Source of the DNA: Strongylocentrotus purpuratus
Lineage: Eukaryota; Echinodermata; Echinoidea; Camarodonta; Strongylocentrotidae
DNA length: 64,000 bases
Reading direction: 5' to 3'
Assembly: GCF_000002235.5 (NCBI RefSeq)
Contig: NW_022145558.1
Coordinates: forward strand, 1,176,501 to 1,240,500
Made by a program: the position numbers and the translations under genes. Each line of letters opens with the position of its first letter. Positions within the stretch are counted from its first letter, which is position 1. Below are positions 1 to 12,632 of this stretch, piece after piece. The notes beneath the pieces were generated by a model. The model was given only the letters and a program-made list of their open reading frames with translations, was not told the DNA's origin and searched no databases.

Positions 1-99
1 GGCGCCATGAGAAACTAATGTCTCGATGATGGCGGTGTAGCCATTTTGCGTGGCTAAATGAACTGGTGTGCAGCCTTTCTCAGTATGTTGTCCAACAAC
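1..99 (-). CDS. Gene A, second coding exon (ANK repeat), cut by the window edge
   Basis: Reading the minus strand, an intron ends in TTTTACACAG at 110-100. The exon then opens VVGQHTEKGCTPVHLATQNG and ends at the window edge in SHGA, 33 codons in phase 0. It matches the second exon of gene B (55107-55310) almost residue for residue; over the first 60 bases I count about five differences. It therefore belongs to the gene whose large ANK exon lies at 661-7001. The remaining exons, where the ZU5 and death domains would be expected, lie left of the window. Confidence 0.85.
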
Positions 100-660
100 C
101 TGTGTAAAACACCATCCTCAAGAATTAAGAATCTACAAACAAAACAGCTTTTATGAAGCAGTTTCTTTTCTGGTTTTCCATATCTTTAATCACCAAGTAG
201 ACTTACATATATACAGATATTAAAAATTAAACAAATATTATACAAGTCAAATTTGTCTGTAAAGGTCACCCATGGGGAGAAAAAAAGTGGTCACTGTTGA
301 CTGGTGGCCTTTGTAGAGAGGTTCTCAAACACACATTTCTTTCTCGAGGGAGGCAAAATAAACTGCCACGATACACAGGTGGCTTTCATAGAGAGGTGAC
401 CACTAAGACAGCTTTGACTTACATGTATATGTACTGGTACACAATAGGTTTTGAGAAGTCCTCGTGGAATCATTTCAACCTTTTTCATAATTCAGACAAT
501 CTATATACCTTCACAAGAAAGTTTTAACAGGATTATTAAGGATACAAATTTGCTAACCGTTTTCAATTTATATTGATATGATTTTAAAACTTGCAAGAAT
601 ATTGATAAACTGTATGATATTTTTTTCATATGAAATATATAGGAATACTAAATTAAATAC
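100..660 (-). other. Gene A intron 1
   Basis: The intron runs from donor GTATTTAATT (ending at 660) to acceptor CACAG (100-101). Much of it aligns with gene B intron 1 (55311-55890), including 265-565 against 55500-55790, so the duplication that made the two genes copied non-coding sequence too. I see no gene in it. It contains a stretch related to dispersed gtggtcact/ggccactaag-type repeats also present near 49980-50150 and 50500-50800. Confidence 0.8.
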
Positions 661-3600
661 CTTCTTCTCATCTTCTGTTAAACCCTCAGTATCTACATGG
701 CTATTTGGGGAAGAAGGGTGTTTCTGCCCTTCAGCACACCGCGTATCTGAACCTATCCCTTGCACTTGGTCTTGTTCTGCTGCGAGTTGCAACGCAGTCT
801 TCCCAGGTTTACGTAGATTTACTTCAGCTCCGTGCTCCAATAGATATCTTGTGACATCGGTATGTCCATTTGCAGCAGACAAATGCAATGCAGATGACCC
901 CTTCTTGGTAACCTTGGTAACATCAGCATGTTGCTGAAGTAGACACTTCATGACATCGATGTGACCGTTCTGAGCAGCAATGTGCAAGGGAGTCCAACCG
1001 TCATTGTCTGTCGCATCAATTTCGGCTCCGTGGTTGAGCAAGCCTTTCGTGATATCGAGATGACCATTCTGCACGCCCACATGTAGGGCTGTAGAACCTT
1101 TCTCCTTGGTGGCTCCGTTGACCTCTGCTCCTCGCCTAAGCAAATGCTCGATAACGCTGCAACGGCCAATGAATGCAGCAACATGCAAAGGAGAGATACC
1201 ATCAACATCCCCTTTAGCTACTTCAGCTCCTTTTCCAAGTAGATAATCTACAATACCAAGATGACCCATTTGCGCAGCTAAATGAAGGGCAGTCCAGCCA
1301 GCATTGTTGCTTTCGTTCACTTCAGCTCCTTGACTGACCAGAAACCGAACAACTGCTAAACTGCCACCTTCTACAGCATATTGTAATGATGTGCGACTAA
1401 CTGTTCTGCCTCCTTGACTTGCAAGAAGATCTTGAATGTCAAGATCAGACAATATAAGTGGCATACGCACCATAACCATTCCACCTTGAACTGCCTTTTT
1501 CTCATCGCCATCTTGATATTTGCTTCTTCCAAGATCACCTTCTGGAGCACCTCTAAAGACAGTGAGAGAATCAACGAGTCTGCTATCTGTACGACCTACA
1601 TTACTCTGCATACATCGCACAACATCATAGTGACCATACTGTCCATCAAATTTTAAGATGACAGAGTCATGCACACTTCTCTTATTTAGTTTAGAGCCTT
1701 GGCTGAGCAGATACTTCGTAATGTCGATATTACAAGCACATATAGCATAGTGGAGAGCAGTGATTCCATTTGCGTCGCAATTATCTGCCTCAACTCCATG
1801 GCTCATTAGGGATTTGACGATATCTAAATGGCCAGACTCTGATGCAAAATATAGGGCAGTCACTCCAGAGTTATTTCCTTTGTTCATATCAGCCCCTTCA
1901 CTGATCAGATATTTCACGACATCCAAATTCCCTTTCTCTGAGGCATTATGCAAGGCACACCTACCAAAGTCGTTGCTATAATTCACATCAGCTCCTTGAC
2001 TTAGCAAATATTTTGTCATACCAAGGTGTCCATTACTTGCTGCAATATGTAAGGCTGTCCAACCAAAAGAACCAGCTTCATCCAGCTCGGCTCCTTGACT
2101 GACATGATCTTTCATGGCATCAAGATCGCCTGTCTCTGCAAAGGTTTGTAACTCCGTCCAATGAATCATATTTGATGTGGTCAGCTCAGCTTGTTGACTA
2201 AGCAAAGCACTTGAAACACGAACATGACCAGCAGCTGTGGCAATGTTTAAGGCTGACCATCCTCTGTCACAAGCCTTATCAACATCAGCTCCTAGTCTGA
2301 TCAGGTACCTGGTGACATCAGGATGACCATTCATTGCAGCTATATGTAAAGGGGTCAAACCATATATACCACCTTTATTCACCTCAGCACCTTGACTGAT
2401 GAGATATTTGGTGACGTCAGGATGGTCATTCAGTGCTGCCAAATGTAAAGCGATCAATCCGTCCTTTTCAACTTCATTCACCTCAGCACCTTGACTGATG
2501 AGATATTTGGTGACATCAGGGTGACCATTCTGTGCTGCCAAATGTAATGGGGTCAAACCGTCATTTGAACTGTAATTAACCTGGGCTCCTTGACTGATGA
2601 GATATTTGGTGACATTAGGATGACCATTCTGTGCTGCCAAATGTAAAGCGATCCATCCGTCCTCTTCAACTTTATTCACCTCAGCACCTTGACTGATCAA
2701 TTCTTTGACGACATCAAGATGACCATTCACTGAAGCTTGATGTAATGCAGTCCAACCGTCGTTTTCAACTTTATTCACCTCAGCACCTTGACTGATGAGA
2801 TATTTAGTGACATCAGGGTGACCATTCTGTGCTGCCAAATGTAATGGGGTCAAACCGTCATTTGAACTGTTATTCACCTGGGCTCCTTGACTGATGAGAT
2901 ATTTGGTAACATCAGGATGACCATTTAGTACTGCCAAATGTAATGGGGTCAAACCGTCATTTACGATGTAATTAACCTGGGCTCCTTGACTGATGAGATA
3001 TTTGGTGACATCAGGATTGCCATTCTGTGCTGCCAAATGTAATGGGGTCAAACCGTCTTTTGCGATGTAATTAACCTGGGCTCCTTGACTGATGAGATAT
3101 TTGGTGACTTCAGGATGACCATTTAGTGCTGCCAAATGTAATGGGGTCAAACCGTCATTTGCGATGTAATTAACCTGGGCTCCTTGACTGATGAGATATT
3201 TGGTGACTTCAGGATGACCATTTAGTGCTGCAAAATGTAATGGGGTCAAACCGTCATTTGCGATGTAATTAACCTGGGCTCCTTGACTGATGAGATATTT
3301 GGTGACTTCAGGATGACCATTCTGTGCTGCCAAATGTAATGGGGTCAAACCGTCTTTTGCGATGTAATTAACCTGGGCTCCTTGACTGATGAGATATTTG
3401 GTGACATCAGGATGACCATTCTGTGCTGCAAAATGTAAAGCGATCCATCTGTCCTTTTCAACTTCATTCACCTCAGCACCTTGACTGATTAATTCTTTGA
3501 CGACATCAAGATGACCATTCACTGAAACTTGATGTAATGCAGGCCAACCGTCGTTTTCAACTTTATTCACATCAGCACCTTGACTGATGAGATATTTGGT

Positions 3601-6600
3601 GACATCAGGGTGACCATTCTGGGCTGCCAAATGTAATGGGGTCAAACCGTCATTTGCGATGTAATTAACCTGGGCTCCTTGACTGATGAGATATTTGGTG
3701 ACATCAGGATGACCATTCTGTGCTGCCAAATGTAATGGGGTCAAACCGTCATTTGCGATGTAATTAACCTGGGCTCCTTGACTGATGAGATATTTGGTGA
3801 CATCAGGATGACCATTCTGTGCTGCAAAATGTAAAGCGATCCATCCGTCCTTTTCAACTTCATTCACCTCAGCACCTTGACTGATTAATTCTTTGACGAC
3901 ATCAAGATGACCATTCACTGAAGCATGATGTAATGCAGGCCAACCGTCGTTTTCAACTTTATTTACATCAGCACCTTGACTGATGAGATATTTGGTGACA
4001 TCAGGATGACCATTTAGTGCTGCCAAATGTAATGGGGTCAATCCGTCATTTGCGATGTAATTAACCTGGGCTCCTTGACTGATGAGATATTTGGTGACAT
4101 CAGGATGACCATTCTGTGCTGCCAAATGTAATGGGGTCAAACCGTCTTTTGCGATGTAATTAACCTGGGCTCCTTGACTGATGAGATATTTGGTGACATC
4201 AGGATGACCATTCTGTGCTGCAAAATGTAAAGCGATCCATCCGTCCTTTTCAACTTCATTCACCTCAGCACCTTGGCTGATTAATTCTTTGACGACATCA
4301 AGATGACCATTCACTGAAGCTTGATGTAATGCAGGCCAACCGTCGTTTTCAACTTTATTCACATCAGCACCTTGACTGATGAGATATTTGGTGACATCAG
4401 GGTGACCATTCTGTGCTGCCAAATGTAATGGGGTCAAACCGTCATTTGAACTGTTATTCACCTGGGCTCCTTGACTGATGAGATATTTGGAAACATCAGG
4501 ATGACCATTTAGTGCTGCCAAATGTAATGGGGTCAAACCGTCATTTGCGATGTAATTAACCTGGGCTCCTTGACTGATGAGATATTTGGTGACATCAGGA
4601 TGACCATTCTGTGCTACCAAATGTAATGGGGTCAAACCGTCATTTGAACTGTTATTCACCTGGGCTCCTTGACTGATGAGATATTTGGTGACGTCAGGAT
4701 GGCCATTCTGTGCTGCCAAATGTAAAGCAATCCATCCGTCCTTTACAACTTCATTCACCTCAGCACCTTGACTGATTAATTCTTTGACGACATCAAGATG
4801 ACCATTCACTGAAGCTTGATGTAGTGCAGTGCAACCGTCGTTTTCAACTTTATTCACCTCAGCACCTTGACTGATGAGACATTTGGTGACTTCAGGATGA
4901 CCATTCTGTGCTGCCAAATGTAATGGGGTCAAACCGTCTTTTGCGATGTAATTAACCTGGGCTCCTTGACTGATGAGATATTTGGTGACATCAGGATGAC
5001 CATTCTGTGCTGCAAAATGTAAAGCGATCCATCTGTCCTTTTCAACTTCATTCACCTCAGCACCTTGACTGATTAATTCTTTGACGACATCAAGATGACC
5101 ATTCACTGAAACTTGATGTAATGCAGGCCAACCGTCGTTTTCAACTTTATTCACATCAGCACCTTGACTGATGAGATATTTGGTGACATCAGGGTGACCA
5201 TTCTGTGCTGCCAAATGTAATGGGGTCAAACCGTCATTTGAACTGTTATTCACCTGGGCTCCTTGACTGATGAGATATTTGGTGACATCAGGATGACCAT
5301 TCTGTGCTGCCAAATGTAATGGGGTCAAACCGTCATTTGCGATGTAATTAACCTGGGCTCCTTGACTGATGAGATATTTGGTGACATCAGGATGACCATT
5401 CTGTGCTGCAAAATGTAAAGCGATCCATCCGTCCTTTTCAACTTCATTCACCTCAGCACCTTGGCTGATTAATTCTTTGACGACATCAAGATGACCATTC
5501 ACTGAAGCTTGATGTAATGCAGGCCAACCGTCGTTTTCAACTTTATTCACATCAGCACCTTGACTGATGAGATATTTGGTGACATCAGGGTGACCATTCT
5601 GTGCTGCCAAATGTAATGGGGTCAATCCGTCATTTGCGATGTAATTAACCTGGGCTCCTTGACTGATGAGATATTTGGTGACATCAGGATGACCATTCTG
5701 TGCTACCAAATGTAATGGGGTCAAACCGTCATTTGAACTGTTATTCACCTGGGCTCCTTGACTGATGAGATATTTGGAAACATCAGGATGACCATTTAGT
5801 GCTGCCAAATGTAATGGGGTCAAACCGTCATTTGCGATGTAATTAACCTGGGCTCCTTGACTGATGAGATATTTGGTGACATCAGGATGACCATTCTGTG
5901 CTACCAAATGTAATGGGGTCAAACCGTCATTTGAACTGTTATTCACCTGGGCTCCTTGACTGATGAGATATTTGGTGACGTCAGGATGGCCATTCTGTGC
6001 TGCCAAATGTAAAGCAATCCATCCGTCCTTTACAACTTCATTCACCTCAGCACCTTGACTGATTAATTCTTTGACGACATCAAGATGACCATTCACTGAA
6101 GCTTGATGTAGTGCAGTGCAACCGTCGTTTTCAACTTTATTCACCTCAGCACCTTGACTGATGAGACATTCGGTGACATCAGGGTGACCATTTTGTGCTG
6201 CCAAATGTAATGGGGTCAAACCATCATTTGCGATGTAATTAACCTGGGCTCCTTCAGTGATGAGATATTTGGTGACATCAGGATGACCTTTCTGCGCTGC
6301 AAAATGTAAAGCGATCCATCCGTCCTTTTCAACTTCATTCACCTCAGCACCTTGACTGATTAATTCTTTGACGACATCAAGATGACCATTCACTGAAGCT
6401 TGATGTAATGCAGTCCAACCGTCGTTTTCAACTTTATTCACCTCAGCACCTTGGCTGATGAGATATTTGGTGACATCAGGGTGACCATTCTGTGCTGCCA
6501 AATGTAATGGGGTCAAACCGTCATGTGCGCTGTTATTCACCTGGGCTCCTTGACTGATGAGATATTTGGTGACGTGAGGATGGCCATTCTGTGCTGCCAA

Positions 6601-7001
6601 ATGTAAAGCGATCCACCCGTCCTTCTCAACTTTATTCACCTCAGCACCTTGATTGATTAATTCTTTGACGACATCAAGATGACCATATTGTGAAGCTTGA
6701 TGTAATGCAGTCCAATCGTCATTTTGAACTTTATTCACCTGGGCTCCTTGACTGATGAGATATTTGGTGACTTCAGGATGACTATTTTGAGCAGCACAAT
6801 CAAACCGTCATTTCCGCTGTTATTCACCTCGGCTCCTTTACCGATTGGTTTTTGGATGAGGTCAAGTTGTCCATTCTGCACAGCACTGCTTAGTGCACTC
6901 TGCAAATCACCAATATGGCAATCTTGTTCACTTCCTTCATTTTTGTCTCCGTGGATCAGACTTTTGGCGTTGCCTTTACGACTGACCGACTTCTTCCACA
7001 T
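661..7001 (-). CDS. Gene A, giant ankyrin-repeat exon with an early frameshift
   Basis: The repeats are open for about 2026 codons (6738 down to 661), with roughly 55-60 ANK units of 33 residues of the type DGLTPLHLAAQNGHPDVTKY. ANK repeats bind proteins. A degenerate block after NKRSV (about 1400-1690) interrupts them and is shared with gene B. The exon ends LTEDEKK before a GT donor. The plausible ATG is at 7001 (MWKKSVSRKGNAKSL, matching gene B's start). That frame fails near 6790-6810, where a repeat lacks about 10 bases and shifts frame. The repeat frame has no ATG near its own 5' end; the codon at 6738 is GTG. So this is a pseudogene, a gene rescued by an unseen upstream exon, or an assembly error. 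The repeats are far more numerous and uniform than in gene B, pointing to recent array growth. Confidence 0.85.
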
Positions 7002-8124
7002 TCTTAATGAAAGCTAGGTGTCATTCTCCTGGCTCTTAAAGTACTGTACACGTTCTTTAATTAATCGAAATCTTTTAAGGCTGTTCTTAAATTTATCTAC
7101 ATGCTGTATCTTCTCTTTCTTCTGCCACATTCCTAGTGAAAGCTGGAAACTCTCATCAGTTAATCACCAAAACACCTAGAAAAAATGAATATTTTCAATT
7201 TTCTTTTTGCAAAATTGGTCAGTGGTGAGGTTCATATTTTTATGGCAATTTGCAATTTTTTTTAGAGGTCAATAATTATAGAATTTAAGCATTTTTTGAC
7301 GGAGTTGATTTCTATATTAATTTCAAATAGGTTACACGTCGCAGATGAAAGAAAATCCTTTGGACTATCTAGAAAAATATGTAAGAAGTATGCAGGATCT
7401 AGGATAGTGGAGATACGAATGAATACAGAAAGGCATTAAAACGGACCAGAAATTGACAAAATGGCGCCTGGACGGTAACACATGGTGATTTTGTCAAACG
7501 AAGAGTACAATGACCTTGATAGGATGCTAGAGACTATGCCTACGAAATGAATCGAAATAGAGAAAGGGACCTAGATAGGGCTCACAAGCGCTGCATGCAA
7601 ATGGGATTTGGGTGAATGAAAAAATGACGCGTACTGTGGCCGAATTGGCCTCCCATACTAAGATAATCGTGCAGGGTAAAAAATGGTGTCTAAATTTCCC
7701 CTTGACATACTTTCAGAATCTGGCTTTGAGATGCCCTGCGTTTGGCCATCCAAAATATAGTTGCAAAAGAGCAATGAAAAAAATAACGAAAAGGGGGCGA
7801 ATAAGTTTCTTCTTTTCTGTTGATAATATTTCAGCAAGAATTAAGAGTTTGGGTAGCAGGGGCAGCGATTTCTTTTCTTTTCTTTTCAAATGCGAGGGAC
7901 GAGGGAGCTGTGGCATAATCGGCAAAAACTTTTTTGTTTTTGTTTGGGGGGGGGGGTGGAAAAAAAATCCGCATCACCACCACTCTAACATGTTACCCAG
8001 GCCCTGGAACGCTTTTCAAAGTCGGGGGTGGGGGGTTACAGTATTTACGATCAGGTAGAGCAAAGCAAAGCAAAGTGGAGCGTACATTGGCGTGAGATCC
8101 GATGGCAAAGCCCCGGCGGGTGTC
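7002..8124. other. Upstream flank of gene A, no gene seen
   Basis: The first 150 bases resemble the flank of gene B (CTTTCACTAGGAAT-like motif at about 7130 and again near 59310), so this may be shared 5' UTR, intron or promoter. About 7200-7600 is a dispersed repeat: the stretch near 7437 (ttaaaacggaccagaaa) recurs at about 27970, and its neighbour ttttttagaggtcaat recurs near 59650. A short open frame at 7612-8058 has no recognisable domain, and a poly-G/poly-A tract at 7945-7970 suggests transposon debris. Confidence 0.6.
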
Positions 8125-8465
8125 AAGGGGCGCAGCCTGATGAAGCTCAGGGGTTTTTAGGCATTTATTAAGGTCAGATGAGCATCCTGGGAGCGGAGCC
8201 CCCTGAAGCTCAGGGGTATAAGGCATTTAATTACGGTCAGATGAGCATATTTTGATACCTTATTTGTGACACTGGCATGCAGGTCACTTATTAGGGTGGG
8301 GTCCAGAGGGCAGAGCCCCCAGAAGCTCAGGGGTTTAAGGCATCGAATTACGGTCATATGTGCAACCAGGGACCCGACTTAAGGACCTTTGAGGGGTCCA
8401 GGGAGCAGAGCCCCCGGAAATTCAGGCGTTTTAGGCATTTAATTTCGGTCAGCTGAGCAACCAGG
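8125..8465. repeat. Degenerate tandem repeat, about four units
   Basis: The motif gggagcagagccccc-gaagctcaggggttt-aggcatttaatta-cggtcagatgagca recurs about four times with unequal spacing (starting near 8135, 8190, 8305 and 8400). Unit length varies from about 60 to 100 bases. No coding potential is evident. Confidence 0.7.
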
Positions 8466-8639
8466 GGCCCGACGTACGTTGACACTAGCTCTTTCATTGG
8501 AACCCTCATGTCTCATTGACTTTTGAAATTTCACCCACCGTAATTTGATCAAAACAGGTCGCAAGCTCGCCATTGCCTATATAACGCATGTGTAACAAGT
8601 CGAACTTTGGACGCAATTTGCCAAACAACTGTAAGGTTA

Positions 8640-8876
8640 ATACCGGAGTGTTGGCTCAGTCAGTAGAGCGTCCGCCTCACAACCGGGAGGTCGTAGGTTC
8701 GAACCCCGGCCGCGTAATACCAAAAGATGGGAGTTGTTGCTACCTTGTTTGGTGTTCAACAATAAGGAATAGAGCAACGTCGATCTGGCGCTGCTCAGTG
8801 GCTGCCGGGCTCACAATCAATTGGGCAGAAACAATTTCCGTTTCGGTTTAATAAAATTTGGAGTGGACTATTAGGC

Positions 8877-8913
<37 letters not shown>

Positions 8914-8915
8914 GG
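8640..8915 (+). mobile_element. tRNA-derived SINE with (ATT)n tail
   Basis: The head is tRNA-like, with an A-box region TGGCTCAGTCAGTAGAGC, an anticodon-arm-like GCCTCACAACCGGGAGG and a perfect B box GGTTCGAACCC. It runs into a non-tRNA body and ends in AATAAAATTTGG followed by an (ATT)n run at about 8876-8913. The absence of a closed acceptor stem and the long body argue against a working tRNA. Confidence 0.75.
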
Positions 8916-11327
8916 TCAAGCACACGGATGATAACAAGCAAAGATTATCATAGATCAGTTCTGATTGGTTCAATATGTCCACTTCAGCCAACCCCTCACC
9001 GTAATTTTTCCATTTAGTTTAGGCAAACATTTTGCCGAGGTAAGCAAAAACATGAATATTCATGACACACCATGGACTATTCGATTATTTACAAAGAGGT
9101 GCAATTGTGCACCATATCAAACTCCCCTACTTTCAGTCAAGTATTTCATTGTATTATGTAGTTTGGTAGGTTTATTTTACTAACTGTTCAATTATCAGAT
9201 ATCAATGATAGTTTAAAGATATGGAAAAGGTTCTTGTATTTTATATTTAGCAAAGCAATCTCACATACAAAATCACTACCAAGTGTCATCTGCTCCGCCA
9301 ATTGCCGTCTGCCATATACGTTCAAGGCACATATTTATCTGTGGACTGTGATGTAGACAGTTTACTCGTCATTGTAGATTTATGATTAGCTATCTGACAC
9401 ACATACAATTACCACGCGCACGAACACTCTCACTTCCCCTCCCCGACACATCATTTCCGCACACCCGGTTCACACATACCCAATGGCACATCCTGTAACA
9501 TAGTGGAACATTCTACGAAATTGACAATTTTCCTGCAAAATAGACCCCTTGAATCATGTAAGACATAATTTACCCTATTCTGATGACATAAATGCATGCC
9601 AAGTTAACAATGGCTGCATGCGTTTCCATACAGAAATAAAACTAGTTTGCGATTAGAAATAGTCAATTTTTCGATAATTCCACAAAATATATTTGCCGCC
9701 TCATTCAAAATGACGTCATTGACAGCTGATTGGCTAGTTTGGTAGTGACGTCGAACTAGCTACGTTTGTGCTGGGCTTGGTCTAGCGAGCGAAAGTGAGA
9801 CAACAGGAGCAATATGATCATGCCATTTCTACAACATTTGTAAATCACTGGTAACGAATTAGAAATACGTTTGAATTCATTTGGGGAGGGGGGAACTGCC
9901 CCTAAAGCCCCCCCCCCCCCGCCCCCATCAGTACGCAAATGCGAGGGAGCATAGTAAATGAGAGGGGTGACGGTGACTACCCCCTCACAGGTTTTTCGAA
10001 ATTTTTATGTTTTAACAAATTATATTCCTTAGCAAAACTATAGTATAAACGTTAGCAATATACTTTTTTTCACCCTTTAATTTTCTCGGTAATTACTTGT
10101 ACATTTTGAAGGGTATTATGCAAGGGGGGACGTGTCCCCCCACCGCCCCGGATCGCCGCCCCTGTTTGGTAGACATCTTGAATGTAGTATAGCAATAAAT
10201 TCTGGGCACATGACGTATTGCAAAATATAATCAAGATAATAAGGATCGGAATGAAACCACTACTACTACTTGTACTTTTACTACACTACTGCCATTTTTG
10301 CTGACAATGCAGATTATGAAGAGGATTGGAATGATATAACAATTATTATTATAACTAAAATAACAATAATGATAAGCATCGTCGTTTTCATCACATTCGT
10401 CACGTGCAATTTCATAACAAAGATAATTAAGTGACGTTACATAAATAGTACCACAATGTTGTTTATTGTTGTAAAGACATTTTTGACTTGCACCCAGTAG
10501 ATTGAGATCATGTGCTCGATCTCGTAATTAAAAAAACAAATCAGTAACATATCTTGAATCCAGCGGAATCTACGGAGTGCACACCATAAATGTCGTAAAA
10601 GCAATTGAAACTTCTCCCAGGAAGCCTAACATTTAAACATGTTGTTTATTCAAATAGTATTGTAGAGACGATAAACAAATAAGAATAATGCTAATACATA
10701 TTCGTTGATCGTGAAATTTTCACGTCTATCTCTCTCTCTCTCTGTGCTAATTAATGCGAACAGTGAAATAAACCGATGTGAAATTTAAGTGTTAACTTGT
10801 TTCCATTTCCTATTCTTTATTCGCTTAAAAGCACATATAAACAAATCTAGGTGGCAAAATTGAGGTTTACATAATAAAAACAAATTCAAAGCATTTATAC
10901 AAACCAAATGAGTGACACCGTCGGGGGAAGAAGCAAAAATACTAGTGATAGTTTTGCAGCTAGATAAATAAATGCGATTACACAAATAAATGCGATCCCG
11001 TTTAAAACAATCATCCCCATTCCCCCATGTCCCAGTACAACTTGATTTAACTTTGACGAAAGTGGATTCGAAATGATGACTTTGATTGAACAAAGTTAAA
11101 ACAAAATTAATGCCAAAAGACGGAAGATAAAGATAAAGATGGCCGCGAGTTGACGTGTGTTGCTGGGGCTCCAGAAATGTTCGTTTGTTTCATGGACTTA
11201 GATTCGATTTCTCTGACAATCAACTTAATTTCATCTTACTATGGAGGGAGAACAACATTTTGATGCAGTTATCAGCTGTTTATAATGTAACATTTCTGCC
11301 ACGAGAAAGTATTCATAATTCTCGTCA
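8916..11327. other. Intergenic, transposon debris, no gene seen
   Basis: AT-rich sequence without a convincing coding frame. At about 9880-10170 poly-C/poly-G tracts and a terminus-like stretch (cccccaccgccccggatcg) suggest the remains of a DNA transposon. A (TC)n run lies at 10729-10742. Confidence 0.5.
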
Positions 11328-12066
11328 TGCCTAGAAATAGCCAATCAAAGCCACGCGACTCGGCTACCGGTAAGTCTGCATCTATGTCCGTGGATGTACC
11401 AGCGCAAACTGAGCTGTGCGATGGATTGCCGCAGTCGGTGCCTTGCAACGGGGCATAACTAACATCCAATCTAAGTTGGATGGTTTTGAGTCTGCCCTCG
11501 AATTTCCAGCCACCCGTACAACTGATCTTGAGCATCGTGTTCAGTCTCTTGAGCAGAAGGTCAATTCTATGGAGAAGAAACTTGAAAATCTCCATATCCA
11601 AATCCACAAAGCCGAGGAGGCAGAACGTAAGCTTGGCAGATTTTCAAGGAGAAATAACCTAAGAATCGTCGGCCTGGCGGAGGATAATGGAGAAAAGCCT
11701 GATGAGAAAGTTGCCACTTTGCTGGTTCAGTACTTCGGGATGCAAAATCTACCAATTGAGCGTGCACACCGAGGTGGGAAACCAATTGAAGGGAGGCCGA
11801 GACACATGTTATTCAAGTTGCTGTCTTATCAGGACCAACGGCAGATCATGTCTCTCAAGCGCCAGACGCTAAAGGATGCTCCCTTCTACATCGTCGATGA
11901 CTACACAAAACAGGACAGGGATGAGAAAAATAAGTGGAAGAAGGAAGTTGCAGATGCATATCGCGCTGGGACATTCCTTCACTTTTCTGCAGGGAAGTGG
12001 CATTCTCGAGGGAGTGCCCCTGCTGTTTTCTATCAAGCTGTCACTGATCTTGCCCATGCATCTTAA
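11328..12066 (+). pseudogene. LINE ORF1-like protein (coiled coil plus RRM-like), frameshifted
   Basis: The likely start is ATG at 11328 (MPRNSQSKPRDS). That frame stops near 11456, and the main frame (11416-12066, 216 residues) takes over, indicating one frameshift. The main part has a heptad-rich coiled coil (DLEHRVQSLEQKVNSMEKKL), then FSRRNNLRIVGLAEDNG, then a basic stretch with IERAHRGGK and MLFKLLSYQDQRQIMSLKRQ. This order is typical of the RNA-binding ORF1 protein of LINEs. It sits about 570 bases upstream of an endonuclease reading on the same strand. Confidence 0.8.
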
Positions 12067-12632
12067 TGTCAAGACCGTCAATTCATGAGCGCGATGATTC
12101 ATAAGGCTTGAATGTGTTATCTGTGATCTCAACTTTATTGTTTTATTTCTTTGCATCTAATTCATAGCATTCCTATGCATTTTCCAGGTACTTCTTTAAC
12201 CTCTTTTTCTAATTGGTTGGATATTTAACCAGTGAGTAAAACGACCAATCTGATTTCTTCACATGTGAATGATGTGAGTCATAAAGAATGTATGTTAAAT
12301 ATTCTGTAGACCCCTACATGTATTATGTACGCTAGAGAAAATCATTATTTTTCTCAGGTTGATTCTGAGCCCCAGAAGCAACCCACGTTTGTTGTTTGAT
12401 AGATTTTAACCTCTGTAAATGAGTCTTCTTGCCTAACTCATTTTGAGGAAGTTTGTAAATATGTTAACACATCACATTTTTGTATACGTGATGCTTGGCC
12501 ATGCGGAAAGGATGACTTTTAACATCTCAATCAATTGTGTGTATGTCTTTTTTTGCCCTTATGTGCTGTTGCTAAATCCAGTTACTTACTTTATAACAAC
12601 AGATCTATGTGCAGATTATAGTGAAGGTTATG

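Noticed and set aside
948-1208. Second gene inside the ANK exons (also 56178-56432 and the + strand frames at 578-937 and 55808-56167)
   Set aside because: These are alternative-frame or opposite-strand readings of conserved ANK repeats, preserved only because the repeats are.
661-6738. GTG at 6738 as start codon of gene A
   Set aside because: It lies in the middle of an ANK repeat (AQVNKVQND) and GTG starts are not expected in animal nuclear genes; the true N-terminus is the ATG at 7001 in another frame.
8640-8715. Functional tRNA gene
   Set aside because: A and B boxes are good but no acceptor stem closes and a long repeat body with an ATT tail follows: a SINE head.
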